Shown: positions 52,771-60,107 of the stretch, in pieces
Layout of the letters: each line of letters begins with the position of its first letter
How positions within the stretch are numbered: position 1 is the first letter of the stretch
Source: G963704535 sp963704535
GTDB taxonomy: Bacteria; Chloroflexota; Chloroflexia; Chloroflexales; Roseiflexaceae
NCBI GenBank assembly: GCA_963704535.1
Contig: OY969916.1
Span: 5,890,001-5,954,000, forward strand
DNA: 64,000 nucleotides
Direction of reading: 5' to 3'
Translations under genes and position numbers: made by a program
The notes under the pieces: generated by a model
Told to the model about the DNA's origin: nothing
The model's input: only the letters and a program-made list of their open reading frames with translations
Database searches by the model: none

Positions 52771-53593
52771 CGTTCAACTCCAGAAAATCCAGCAAGATCC
52801 GCTCGAACGCAACCGGGCGCTCGTCCATCGGGTTGTGGCCCGCCCCATGCACCACGGCGTAGCGCGCGCCGGGGATGGCCTCGGCCACGCGCCGCGAGAG
52901 CGCGGGCGGCACCAGCGGGTCGAACTCGCCGCTGATCACCAGCGTCGGCACGCGCACCTCGGCCAGCCGCGCGCCAATCGGGTTAGCCAGCATGCTGTCG
53001 AGCAGGCGGCGCAGCGCCTCGGGGTCGTGGTTGGCCCAGTAGGCCAGCCGGCGCAACGCCGGCCGCACGATCCCGCCGCCGTGCCGGTGCGGCACCCGCC
53101 GCCCGACTACGCCCAGCGGCCGGGCCAGCGCCATCCCGGTACGCAGCGCCGCCCAGCCGTGGGCCCTGCCCAGGTACGGCTGGGTCGAGGTCAGCACCTT
53201 CAACGCCTGCGCCGCCGGGTCCACCAGCACCAGCCGCCGCACCAGGTCCACGCGCGAGAGCGCCAGCTCGATCGCCACATTGCCGCCCATCGAATGGCCC
53301 ACCAGCGCGATCGAGGGCAGGCCGCGCACGTCGCAGAAACGGGCGATCCGCCCGGCGAGTTCGTCCATCCGGCTGCTCCCCTCCAGCGGCGAGCCGCCGT
53401 GACCCGGCATATCCGGCGCAAAAGTGCGGGCGTGGGGCGCAAGCGCGATCAGCGTCGACCACCACAGCTCTTTGAAAGCGCTCCAGCCATGCAGCAGCAC
53501 AACCGCCTGCTCGCCGGCGCCGGTCGTGAGGTAACTCAGGCGCACATCCTGGCAGAATGCTTCGGTCGGCTGGGTCAGGTTGGGTGCAATCAA
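52754..53593 (-). CDS. Alpha/beta hydrolase, TTG start
   Basis: 279 aa if it starts at TTG 53593, chosen because AAGGAG (53601-53606) lies seven bases upstream; the frame stays open further through translated hairpin repeats, which are not part of the gene. Motifs: AVVLLHGWSAFKELWWSTLI, FAPDMPGHGGSPL, ALVGHSMGGNVAIELALS (nucleophile Ser in GHSMG), TLVISGEFDPLVPPALSRR and YAVVHGAGHNPMDERP with the catalytic His. First gene of an operon of two hydrolases and an ACT protein. Substrate unknown. Confidence 0.88.
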   Translation of the reverse strand: MIAPNLTQPTEAFCQDVRLSYLTTGAGEQAVVLLHGWSAFKELWWSTLIALAPHARTFAPDMPGHGGSPLEGSSRMDELAGRIARFCDVRGLPSIALVGHSMGGNVAIELALSRVDLVRRLVLVDPAAQALKVLTSTQPYLGRAHGWAALRTGMALARPLGVVGRRVPHRHGGGIVRPALRRLAYWANHDPEALRRLLDSMLANPIGARLAEVRVPTLVISGEFDPLVPPALSRRVAEAIPGARYAVVHGAGHNPMDERPVAFERILLDFLELNGGVSA

Positions 53594-53612
53594 ACCAGGG
53601 CTCCTTAAAAAT

Positions 53613-53804
53613 CTGAAAGGGGGAGTTTGAGGGGGCTGACCCCTCAAGAGCCCCTTTCCACCACCAAACTCTTTTGTCTGAGAAGGGGGAGTTTGAGGGG
53701 GAAGCCCCTCAAGAGCCCTTTCCACCACCAAACTCCGCTGTCTGAAAAGGGGGAGTTTGAGGGGGCTGCCCCCTCAAGAGCCCTTTCCACCACCAAACTC
53801 CTTT
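53613..53804. repeat. Three tandem G-rich/C-rich core elements (64-65 bp period)
   Basis: Units start CTGAAAGGGGGAGTTTGAGG at 53613, CTGAGAAGGGGGAG at 53678 and CTGAAAAGGGGGAG at 53742. Each has TTGAGGGGG / CCCCTCAAGAGCCC arms and ends CCACCACCAAACTC. The last unit contains the stop codon of the universal stress gene. Confidence 0.9.
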
Positions 53805-54297
53805 AGGCAGGATCGGCGACGATATAGATGTCAATGCCGCGGCTAGCGCGCAAGAGCTGGCGCACCAGCGAGCCATTCTGGATCTCGGCCCAGCGGCTGC
53901 GCGCCAACTCGCCCATCACGATATGCGTCACGCTATGGGCCTGCGCCACGCGGGCCAGCACATCGGCGATCGGCGTGCCCTGCTCAATGACGACTCGCGC
54001 GCCGAGTTGGCGGGCCAGCTCCAGATTGCGCTCCAGCATGGTCTGGTAGCCGGGCACCGCGCTTTCCCCAGGCTGGATGTGGACGGCGATCAGCTCGGCG
54101 CCCAGCGCGCGGGCCAGGTCCGAGGCGCGCCGGATCAGCCGCTGCGAGATCGGGTTGTAACCAACACAGACCATCACGCGCGCCGGTCCGGGCCAGGACG
54201 TATGGCTTGACGCACGGCCATTTGTAGTAGGGCGATCGTCCATCATCACACCATTTTCGCTCAGTGTCGGCGAGCGGTGCGGGCTGGCGCCATTCAC
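53803..54297 (-). CDS. Universal stress protein (UspA/KdpD-Usp type)
   Basis: 164 aa. ARVMVCVGYNPISQRLIRRA opens the Usp fold, LGAELIAVHIQPGES follows, and THIVMGELARSRWAEIQNGS then LVRQLLRASRGIDIYIVAD ends it. The last segment matches the Usp domain of the KdpD sensor (R-S-R-W, S-V-x-x-L-L-R, I-D-v-H/Y-I-V). The classical ATP-binding G-2x-G-9x-G(S/T) is reduced. A low-complexity N-terminus of about 35 residues may be wrongly included if the start lies further in. Role: stress or potassium-linked signalling. Confidence 0.82.
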   Translation of the reverse strand: MNGASPHRSPTLSENGVMMDDRPTTNGRASSHTSWPGPARVMVCVGYNPISQRLIRRASDLARALGAELIAVHIQPGESAVPGYQTMLERNLELARQLGARVVIEQGTPIADVLARVAQAHSVTHIVMGELARSRWAEIQNGSLVRQLLRASRGIDIYIVADPA

Positions 54298-54417
54298 GCT
54301 TCCCCAAGGACACCGCTATTATAGCATCGATAGCACTGTTCCGATTGCCGGCCGGTGTGACAATCGCTGACGTAATAGCGTTCTATACTTAGCGAGCTAT
54401 CGCGCGTTCGATCCGGG

Positions 54418-54472
54418 TTGGGTGGGGAAGTTTAGAGGGATGGCCCCTCCAAGCCCTCCCCTCTCGGAACGA
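54418..54472. repeat. G-rich/C-rich core element, degenerate
   Basis: GTTGGGTGGGGAAGTTTAGA and GGCCCCTCCAAGCCCTCCCC around GGGATG. Between the divergent stress-protein and small hypothetical genes. Confidence 0.6.
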
Positions 54473-54571
54473 ATTTGCGAACGATATGATCTTCATATGA
54501 CCTCAAGCTGACATGTGGTGGCGTAAAAGCTGCTACTCGATACTTCCCTACAACGACGAGAGGAGCATTGA

Positions 54572-54787
54572 ATGGATCAGTACGTAAAGGCGGTCGAGCT
54601 ACGAATATGGCGGGAAGCGGGCACGGACGGCCGCTGGCGCTGCCGGGTGATCGCCCCCGATGCCCTGCACACCGTCCGGCTCGACGACGAGCAGGCCCTG
54701 AGCGCCTATGTCGCCAGCCAGATCAACATATTCATCGAAAGCCAGATAGATGAGGAGCAGCCCTGCGAGGAGGCCACCAGACACTGA
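54572..54787 (+). CDS. Small hypothetical protein
   Basis: 71 aa, good AGAGGAG site before the ATG. DQYVKAVELRIWREAGTDGR then WRCRVIAPDALHTVRLDDEQ: a short beta-rich protein with an acidic end, no Cys motif apart from single residues, no membrane helix. Followed at once by a strong terminator. Family not recognised. Confidence 0.6.
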   Translation: MDQYVKAVELRIWREAGTDGRWRCRVIAPDALHTVRLDDEQALSAYVASQINIFIESQIDEEQPCEEATRH

Positions 54788-54833
54788 TGATACGCGGAGG
54801 CGCGAACTCTCCCGGTTTTCTCGCCTGAGTCCT

Positions 54834-54880
54834 AAACGAGCAGCGGTGCGGCGAGAGACTCGCCGCACCGCTGCTCGTTT
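54834..54880. terminator. Bidirectional-type terminator hairpin
   Basis: A perfect 22-bp stem: AAACGAGCAGCGGTGCGGCG, then AG, with loop AGA (54856-54858) and the exact inverse ending CTGCTCGTTT. A leading AAA and trailing TTT give a short U run in both directions. It lies between convergent genes ending at 54787 and 55009. Confidence 0.8.
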
Positions 54881-55008
54881 ACTGAAACGGCTGTTACGAT
54901 TTAGCGAGGCCGAGTTGCTCGCGCACTTGCTGGGCGCTGTACCGTGTTTGTTCCTGCGACCGCTCGTGGAGCAGTTGCATCAGGGTCGCTTACGCACTTC
55001 ACGAACGG

Positions 55009-55296
55009 TCATTGCTGTTCGGCGGCGTTCATTGCACGTTCGCTCGCCCAAGGTGGTGGCCCATCATAGTACAGGACGTCGGGATCGATATCGGCGCCGT
55101 TGGGCCAGGCAATCGTGCCTCCCTCCACGCAGACCGAGCGGAAAAAGGTCGGATCATTCCGCACCAACTCGAAGATCGGACCAATAGCAATATAAGTGGT
55201 CAGGTCGATATCGCGCTGCTCGCCATTGGTGAAGACGACCCGCACTATCTGCTCATCAAGCGGCGCGACCGATTGAACCCGGATAAGCTGCACCAT
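55009..55296 (-). CDS. DUF2442-domain protein
   Basis: 95 aa from ATG 55296 (AAGGAGAT upstream). IRVQSVAPLDEQIVRVVFTN, GEQRDIDLTTYIAIGPIFEL, FFRSVCVEGGTIAWPNGADI and DPDVLYYDG match DUF2442, a small beta protein. It is almost always encoded beside DUF4160, as here (14 bases apart), a pair regarded as a putative toxin-antitoxin or mobile module. Confidence 0.88.
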   Translation of the reverse strand: MVQLIRVQSVAPLDEQIVRVVFTNGEQRDIDLTTYIAIGPIFELVRNDPTFFRSVCVEGGTIAWPNGADIDPDVLYYDGPPPWASERAMNAAEQQ

Positions 55297-55310
55297 CGGT
55301 ATCTCCTTGG

Positions 55311-55571
55311 CTAGGTTAATGGCGCGATCGGCAGGAGTGGCTGTTGCTGACGCGCCAGTTCCCAGTTGGTAAACAACTCGGCACGGTGCAATTCCTCCCA
55401 CTCTTGCACCAGCCGGAGCGCGCGGCGTGAGACGTGGCCCTCGAACACATCGCCCGATCCAATAAGAATAAGTACCTCCTCGCCACCATACTCCGCATGG
55501 AAGTGGGGCGGTTGATGGTCGTTGTAATACATCCAGATAATGATGCCAAAAAACACGCTGATACGCGGCAT
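55311..55571 (-). CDS. DUF4160-domain protein
   Basis: 86 aa. MPRISVFFGIIIWMYYNDHQ, PPHFHAEYGGEEVLILIGSG and ALRLVQEWEELHRAELFTNW fit DUF4160; the HxPPHFHAxY motif is diagnostic. Partner of the DUF2442 protein. It starts about 20 bases after an attC-like half site, in the same orientation as the other cassette genes. Confidence 0.88.
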   Translation of the reverse strand: MPRISVFFGIIIWMYYNDHQPPHFHAEYGGEEVLILIGSGDVFEGHVSRRALRLVQEWEELHRAELFTNWELARQQQPLLPIAPLT

Positions 55572-55590
55572 ATTGTGTCCTTTGCCTTGA

Positions 55591-55623
55591 GCCAGCCGCG
55601 TCAGCTAGAACGGCTTGTTGGAC
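55591..55623 (-). other. attC-like half site
   Basis: On the minus strand GTCCAACAAGCCGTTCTAGC then TGACGCGGCTGGC, close to the left half of attC-like site 1. No matching right half (GTTRRRY box) follows before the DUF4160 gene, so the site is truncated. Confidence 0.55.
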
Positions 55624-55660
55624 CGCGTTCTAGGTTGGCCGACCACGTTTGAGCGCGACT

Positions 55661-55915
55661 TTATGATGGCTCATCGGTGTTTGCCGTCTTATCACTGCCG
55701 TCGTCAATGTCCAACTCATCGCGCAACAGCAGATCAGGGGTAACGTGAAAGAGTTGTGCGACCTTCATCACCAGTTCGACATTCGGCTTGCGCCGGCCAA
55801 ATTCGATCTGTGCGATATGACTGTGTGACCGCTGCCCCAATGCGCTGGCAACCTCGCGCAAGGTCATCCCGTGCTGCATCCGCAGGAGGCGCAGTTTTTC
55901 ACCGAATCGTTGCAT
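55661..55915 (-). CDS. XRE-family HTH regulator
   Basis: 84 aa. FGEKLRLLRMQHGMTLREVA, SHSHIAQIEFGRRKPNVELV and KVAQLFHVTPDLLLRDEL give a full Cro/C1-type helix-turn-helix of about 65 residues, with an acidic tail IDDGSDKTANTDEPS. It is divergent from a promoter with an overlapping inverted repeat 50 bases upstream and probably controls it. Confidence 0.85.
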   Translation of the reverse strand: MQRFGEKLRLLRMQHGMTLREVASALGQRSHSHIAQIEFGRRKPNVELVMKVAQLFHVTPDLLLRDELDIDDGSDKTANTDEPS

Positions 55916-55934
55916 ATTCTTGGTGCTATCCGGC

Positions 55935-55982
55935 TTGACAAGACGACAGGCGCGTGGTATCTTTGGTTACATATACGTAACC
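55935..55982 (+). promoter_or_regulatory. Strong promoter with operator-like inverted repeat
   Basis: TTGACA (55935-55940), 17-base spacer, TATCTT (55958-55963). GGTTAC (55965-55970) and GTAACC (55977-55982) form an inverted repeat over the predicted start site. The adjacent divergent XRE regulator is the obvious candidate binder. Confidence 0.6.
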
Positions 55983-56137
55983 AATATCGTGGGATTTGGT
56001 GCCCTACACGCTGCCGAGAACAACGCGCAGGGCAAAACACTGGCGGACACGCGCCAATGCAGGGCCATTGTACCACATGGCTTTGCCACGGCATTGCCGC
56101 CCCAGCAACGGGCGATCTGCCTGTAGAGGAGGCCGGA

Positions 56138-56413
56138 ATGTTCATCAAAGACCAGTACGCCCGATTGGAGCCAGCCGACGCGACGGTGATCAGTTACACT
56201 CTCTTACGGCATCTCGGCCTGATGCTCGATGAGTTAAGCGCGCAAGGGTTGCGGATCTGGCAGGATGAACGGCATAGGTGGCATTGGGCTTGGACGGCGA
56301 CGGAGGCGCGTTCGGAACGGGGCTTTTGGGCCCTGGGTGAAGCGATCGTGGATGCGGTGGTGACGCGCTATCCGGCGGCGTTTGCTGGCACAGCGGTTGT
56401 TGATGGGGAGTAG
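56138..56413 (+). CDS. Small hypothetical protein
   Basis: 91 aa from ATG 56138 with GAGGAGG directly upstream. FIKDQYARLEPADATVISYT, LLRHLGLMLDELSAQGLRIW and DERHRWHWAWTATEARSERG: alpha-helical start, Trp-rich middle, no membrane helix. Family not recognised. It reads away from the XRE regulator, with a leader of about 170 bases from the promoter at 55935, and ends 47 bases before attC-like site 2, in opposite orientation to that site's cassette. Confidence 0.6.
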   Translation: MFIKDQYARLEPADATVISYTLLRHLGLMLDELSAQGLRIWQDERHRWHWAWTATEARSERGFWALGEAIVDAVVTRYPAAFAGTAVVDGE

Positions 56414-56460
56414 CGCAGGAGTGGGCTGCCTTCGGGGAGTATGGGGTTGGCTTGAAGGCG

Positions 56461-56587
56461 GCCTAACGGCTTGGGCTTCAGCTGCGGCGCACCCATAGAT
56501 CGGGAAAACATTTACGCCGGTTATAGATTTCAAAACGCTACGATCTTACGGACGCACAGCGCCCTCTGCCGCAAGCCCTGATTGGGC
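56461..56587 (-). other. attC-like integron recombination site 2
   Basis: 127 bp. Minus strand starts GCCCAATCAGGGCTTGCGGC and ends AAGCCCAAGCCGTTAGGC. The centre shares GATC, GTTTTGAAA, TTTTCCCGATCTA and GGTGCGCCGCAGCT with site 1. It follows the stop of the gene at 56617 by 29 bases, as expected for a cassette. Confidence 0.7.
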
Positions 56588-56616
56588 CGACGGCTCGATT
56601 GCCATCGGATTTCTCT

Positions 56617-57345
56617 CTACGACTCGAGAACGTGGGGCGTCCATTGCCTTTCGTCCCATCCAACACTTCCAGGTAAGAACAGTTTCGCTTCGGCACTCAT
56701 GATCCCAACACAGCGACGACCACCCATTTCGCCCTCAAGATCATAGCCAGTGATGCTACTCTCTGAGCGACTCAGGTTGAGCAAGAGTTCAGCCAGCCAG
56801 ACGCTCCCTTGATCAGTGCCAAAACCCTTGACAGTATCTCGTCGCTGCCACTCCTCGTCGCTCACGATGCATTCCTCCTGATTGGTCAGCCAAAAGCAAG
56901 GGAGATCCATGACTGGTACATGAGCGAGGTGGCCTACATATCCGACCGCGTCATATGGATAGTAGCTAAAGCTATACGGACGCGCAACATAGCCTGGAGT
57001 TGCGCTATCACGATACACGTACTCCACAGCCAGATGTTTGATATCCGATGCAGGATGAGTTAAGACGAGCCCAACAGCGGATGGGTGTTCGTGAAAGAGA
57101 ACCGAGAGAATGAGCAACCCTAAATATCGATACGTCCGCTTAGAGGCATAAAACCAGAGCGCGTCAGCATAAGCATAGGAATTATAGCCATGTTTGCAAC
57201 GACGGATATAGAGTTGGTCGGTAGTAAGAAGTTCTGGAGGTTGTGGGAGCGAGGTGGCCGAGAAGATAAACGGCTGTCGTGTGGATTCGGCGGTTGGAAC
57301 GACATCCGCGAGGGAGGTGAAGAGGTGTTCAAGATCGCATTCCAT
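56617..57345 (-). CDS. Hypothetical protein, probable integron cassette gene
   Basis: 242 aa. Begins 73 bases after the GTTGGGC box of attC-like site 3 and ends just before site 2, so gene plus site form one cassette of about 960 bp. No known motif. Features: CKHGYNSYAYADALWFYASK, YLGLLILSVLFHEHPSAVGL, YPYDAVGYVGHLAHVPVMDL; aromatic-rich, one apolar stretch. Such orphan proteins are typical cassette content. Confidence 0.6.
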   Translation of the reverse strand: MECDLEHLFTSLADVVPTAESTRQPFIFSATSLPQPPELLTTDQLYIRRCKHGYNSYAYADALWFYASKRTYRYLGLLILSVLFHEHPSAVGLVLTHPASDIKHLAVEYVYRDSATPGYVARPYSFSYYPYDAVGYVGHLAHVPVMDLPCFWLTNQEECIVSDEEWQRRDTVKGFGTDQGSVWLAELLLNLSRSESSITGYDLEGEMGGRRCVGIMSAEAKLFLPGSVGWDERQWTPHVLES

Positions 57346-57418
57346 CAGCCAGCTCCTCAGTACCTCTAACCATCAGCATTGTAGCATGTCGTGTTGAGCG
57401 TGACGTAAGCAGTAGTCG

Positions 57419-57547
57419 GCCCAACGACTAGCCATCAGCCGCGCACGACTAGCTAGTACGGGCTTGGCCGAAGCGGAAAGCAACAACATGCCACCGGTTA
57501 CCAAAATGGACCAGACAGAGGGCGTCGGTTGCATGGCGGTGTTGGGC
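57419..57547 (-). other. attC-like integron recombination site 3
   Basis: 129 bp. Minus strand starts GCCCAACACCGCCATGCAAC then CGACGCC, the classic left-half pattern, and ends GATGGCTAGTCGTTGGGC. Outer boxes GCCCAAC and GTTGGGC are perfect inverse copies. It lies 97 bases after the stop of the methyltransferase gene. Confidence 0.7.
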
Positions 57548-57643
57548 CGCATTTATTGGTACTACCTTTCCCAATGCGATCCTTTTTGAGCCGATGCGAA
57601 GTGCATGACTTAAAGGGGTTGTTATGCTTTATATGCGTTATAG

Positions 57644-58444
57644 CTAGGAGAACAAATAAAGACAGGACGTGATGTTTCGAGTGACTTTTCCGTTGAACTG
57701 AATGTCAGCGATTGTCATCAGGGCGTCCAACAGTTTTGCTCGTGAGTCGGCATCAAGCCGTTGGATGTGAGAGAAGCTTTCATAGAGTTTTCCAATTTGG
57801 TCAGTAGTAAACACTTGTGACCACCGAGACTCAAGATATTCGGTCTTTGTGAATCCAACTGTTTTCGCCTCCGCTTGTCTTGCCTCGGAGTCGAGAGCAA
57901 ATGGCACTGTGTTCGCTTGTTCAGATGGATTACCTGGCACAAGCGAAAGCAAGCTGTACGTTGCATCATGAAACAGGTCTTCTTTGCCTCGGTCGCCTAG
58001 TACATTCCAGAAAAGTGCCACGAATCCATCGTGCCTGAGCAGCCGCTTGATCTTACGCAAGCCCGAAGTTGGTTCGATCCAGTGGAATGCTGTTGCAGCT
58101 ACTATTAGGTCGAACTGATTGTCAGACAATACAACGTCCTCAAAACTCTCGTGTATAACGCGGCAGTTTGCTGGTGTCGCATTAAGCGTCGTGCTAAGCA
58201 TAGAAGCGAAACGGACATCAGGCTCAACGATTGTTAAAGGGTTGGCTCCATATTGCAGCAGGTACCGTGTAGCCTTACCGGTTCCCGCACCGATCTCCAA
58301 GGTTGCAGTGTCACTGCCTAGTGCTCCACACTCTCGAAGATGATCAAATATCCAAATGGGATATTCGGGTCGAGCGTCCTGATAGCCTTGAGGATTTAAG
58401 CCGAAAAGTCGTCGACCTTCGTTCAGGTTTATTTGTTCAGACAT
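57644..58444 (-). CDS. Class I SAM-dependent methyltransferase, possible cassette gene
   Basis: 266 aa. ATLEIGAGTGKATRYLLQYG is motif I, TIVEPDVRFASML motif II, CRVIHESFEDVVLSDNQFDL and IVAATAFHWIEPTSGLRKIK motifs III-IV, and VALFWNVLGDRGKEDLFHDA follows. The AAxAFHWI and R-P-E-Y-P entry (YQDARPEYPIWIFDHL) fit the Methyltransf_11/25 group seen in small-molecule enzymes. It is lower in GC than the flanks. Followed by attC-like site 3 in the same orientation; the upstream cassette border is unclear. Confidence 0.82.
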   Translation of the reverse strand: MSEQINLNEGRRLFGLNPQGYQDARPEYPIWIFDHLRECGALGSDTATLEIGAGTGKATRYLLQYGANPLTIVEPDVRFASMLSTTLNATPANCRVIHESFEDVVLSDNQFDLIVAATAFHWIEPTSGLRKIKRLLRHDGFVALFWNVLGDRGKEDLFHDATYSLLSLVPGNPSEQANTVPFALDSEARQAEAKTVGFTKTEYLESRWSQVFTTDQIGKLYESFSHIQRLDADSRAKLLDALMTIADIQFNGKVTRNITSCLYLFS

Positions 58445-58938
58445 CGTAATTGTCTAATTCCCCTACAACAAGTTTAGTCAGTAGAAACGTGTGCCATCAA
58501 TATACGTGTTGTGTCAAGAGCGGACGTAGATATAGAATTATAAGATTTGAGAGATTTTGCCTTGCGGCCCAACTCCTGAATCAGCGTCACCTCGACGCCC
58601 AATCCCAGAAGCCGCAAGCCGAATATATCACACACCTGTGCCGCGAGCAATGCTTATCGTCCCTGGCGCAGTACGACACGCTGACGCGCTATTCCCCAGC
58701 AGCGAGGATGGTGCGACAGCTCGACGCCCTATCCTCCAGAAGCGCGAATCGTGCGTCAGTCTGTCGTATCAGTGTGGCGTTGCCCAATTGGGGCGTCACA
58801 GTGTCGCCATTGGCGGTCGCTGACCGAGTTCGACGAGCCGGTGACGACGTGACCCTCGGCCATAGCTTCGCGATACAGGATCTGCTGGGGCAAAGCACGT
58901 CTCGATCACATGGTGGCCCCTGTTATAGGAAAGCTATA
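58445..58938. other. Gap without a supported gene
   Basis: Frames here are short or run antisense into the next gene with Arg-rich composition. CTATCCTCCAGAAGCGCGAA and neighbouring segments look like decayed coding sequence, but no family is recognisable. Confidence 0.5.
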
Positions 58939-60096
58939 CTACGGCGCCGGCGTCGCCGCCGGAGCCCCCGTCCTCACCCCCTCGCCCACCGGCCACCCCG
59001 CCCGCTCCGCCCCGATATGGACGGCCAGCCCGCTCGCATTACGGGGCACATCAAAGATCAGCGGCACGCTGACATTGCCCCCGCCAGACGGAACTGCCTC
59101 TTCCATACTGAGATCGCCATGCTGAGCGCGGCCAAACAGGGTCAGATAGACCGTCGAGGCACTGGGCAAAGGGGTGTAGCGTATGCCCTGCCGATCGACC
59201 AGGGTCACGAGGTCGGCCGGGAGGCGTGCCGGCGTCGCGGCGCTATTGCCCACGACAACCAGCGCCAGCACAAACCGGCCCTGGGGCTGCAAGGTCCCGA
59301 TGCTGCCGTCGAGTGCCAGCGCGTGCTCCGGGCGCAGCAGGCTGACGTGCCACTGGCCCTGCTCGATCACCTGGCCCGGCGCCAGCACTGGCTGCGGGGT
59401 GGGCGTCGGCGTCGCGCGCGGCGTGGGCGAGGGCGGCGGAGTTGCGGTCACGGCTGGGGTCGCGCTCTCGGCGGCGGGCGCAGATGCGGCCGGCACGTTC
59501 ATCGCGAGAGCAGGCGCCGACTCGATCGGCGCCGGGCTGGCGGGTGCGGAGGTGTGCTCACCGGCGATCGGCAGCCCTGGGGTCGGCTGCGTGTCCGTGG
59601 TGGCCGGTGGCTGGCGGGTGAGCAGGGCGACCGCCACCACGGCCAGGAGCAACACGCCGATCACGAAAAATGCGGGCCAGCGGATCGTGCGCGCGGTTTG
59701 CTCCGGCTCAGTGGGAGCCAGGGCCGGCGGCGGGCCGAGCGGCGCGGCCTCGGGCGCGGGCAGCGGCGCCACCACCGCTGCGGGCGTGGGCGCCGGTTCA
59801 GCCTGCGGCTGAACGGCGGGCTTGCCGAGGAGCGCGGCGGCGCGCCGGGCTAGCGGATGCTGGGGTTCAAGCGCCGCCAGGCGCCCAAGCGCCTGGAGCT
59901 GTTCATCACGGGTCTGGGCGACCGTCGCCAGTGCAGCCCAGACCCGCGGCTCGTCGGGCTGCTGGCTCGCGAGCGCGCGCAGCAGTGCGCGCGCTCGGAT
60001 GAGATCGCCCTTCTTCTGGACCCGTAGCGCGGCCTGGAGCAGCGACGCCACCATCTCCGGCGGCAGCTTCGTGACCCTCGGCTGCTGGTCGATCAT
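58939..60096 (-). CDS. TPR-like cytoplasmic domain, one membrane helix, extracytoplasmic beta domain
   Basis: 385 aa from ATG 60096. Residues 10-80 are two TPR-like helical hairpins (SLLQAALRVQKKGDLIRARA; VWAALATVAQTRDEQLQALG). A Pro/Ala linker leads to a membrane helix (WPAFFVIGVLLLAVVAVALL, about residues 178-197), then a Thr/Pro spacer and a DUF4352-like beta domain (GQWHVSLLRPEHALALDGSI; RFVLALVVVGNSAATPARLP; LVTLVDRQGIRYTPL; VPLIFDVPRNASGLAVHIG). It is a paralogue of the gene 11 bases upstream, so the pair arose by duplication and is co-transcribed. Function unknown. Confidence 0.75.
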   Translation of the reverse strand: MIDQQPRVTKLPPEMVASLLQAALRVQKKGDLIRARALLRALASQQPDEPRVWAALATVAQTRDEQLQALGRLAALEPQHPLARRAAALLGKPAVQPQAEPAPTPAAVVAPLPAPEAAPLGPPPALAPTEPEQTARTIRWPAFFVIGVLLLAVVAVALLTRQPPATTDTQPTPGLPIAGEHTSAPASPAPIESAPALAMNVPAASAPAAESATPAVTATPPPSPTPRATPTPTPQPVLAPGQVIEQGQWHVSLLRPEHALALDGSIGTLQPQGRFVLALVVVGNSAATPARLPADLVTLVDRQGIRYTPLPSASTVYLTLFGRAQHGDLSMEEAVPSGGGNVSVPLIFDVPRNASGLAVHIGAERAGWPVGEGVRTGAPAATPAP

Positions 60097-60107
60097 AGGT
60101 CGATCCG

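Noticed and set aside
58450..59853. 467-residue plus-strand frame
   Set aside because: Arg-rich composition and fully opposite the TPR/membrane gene at 58939-60096, which has clear domains.
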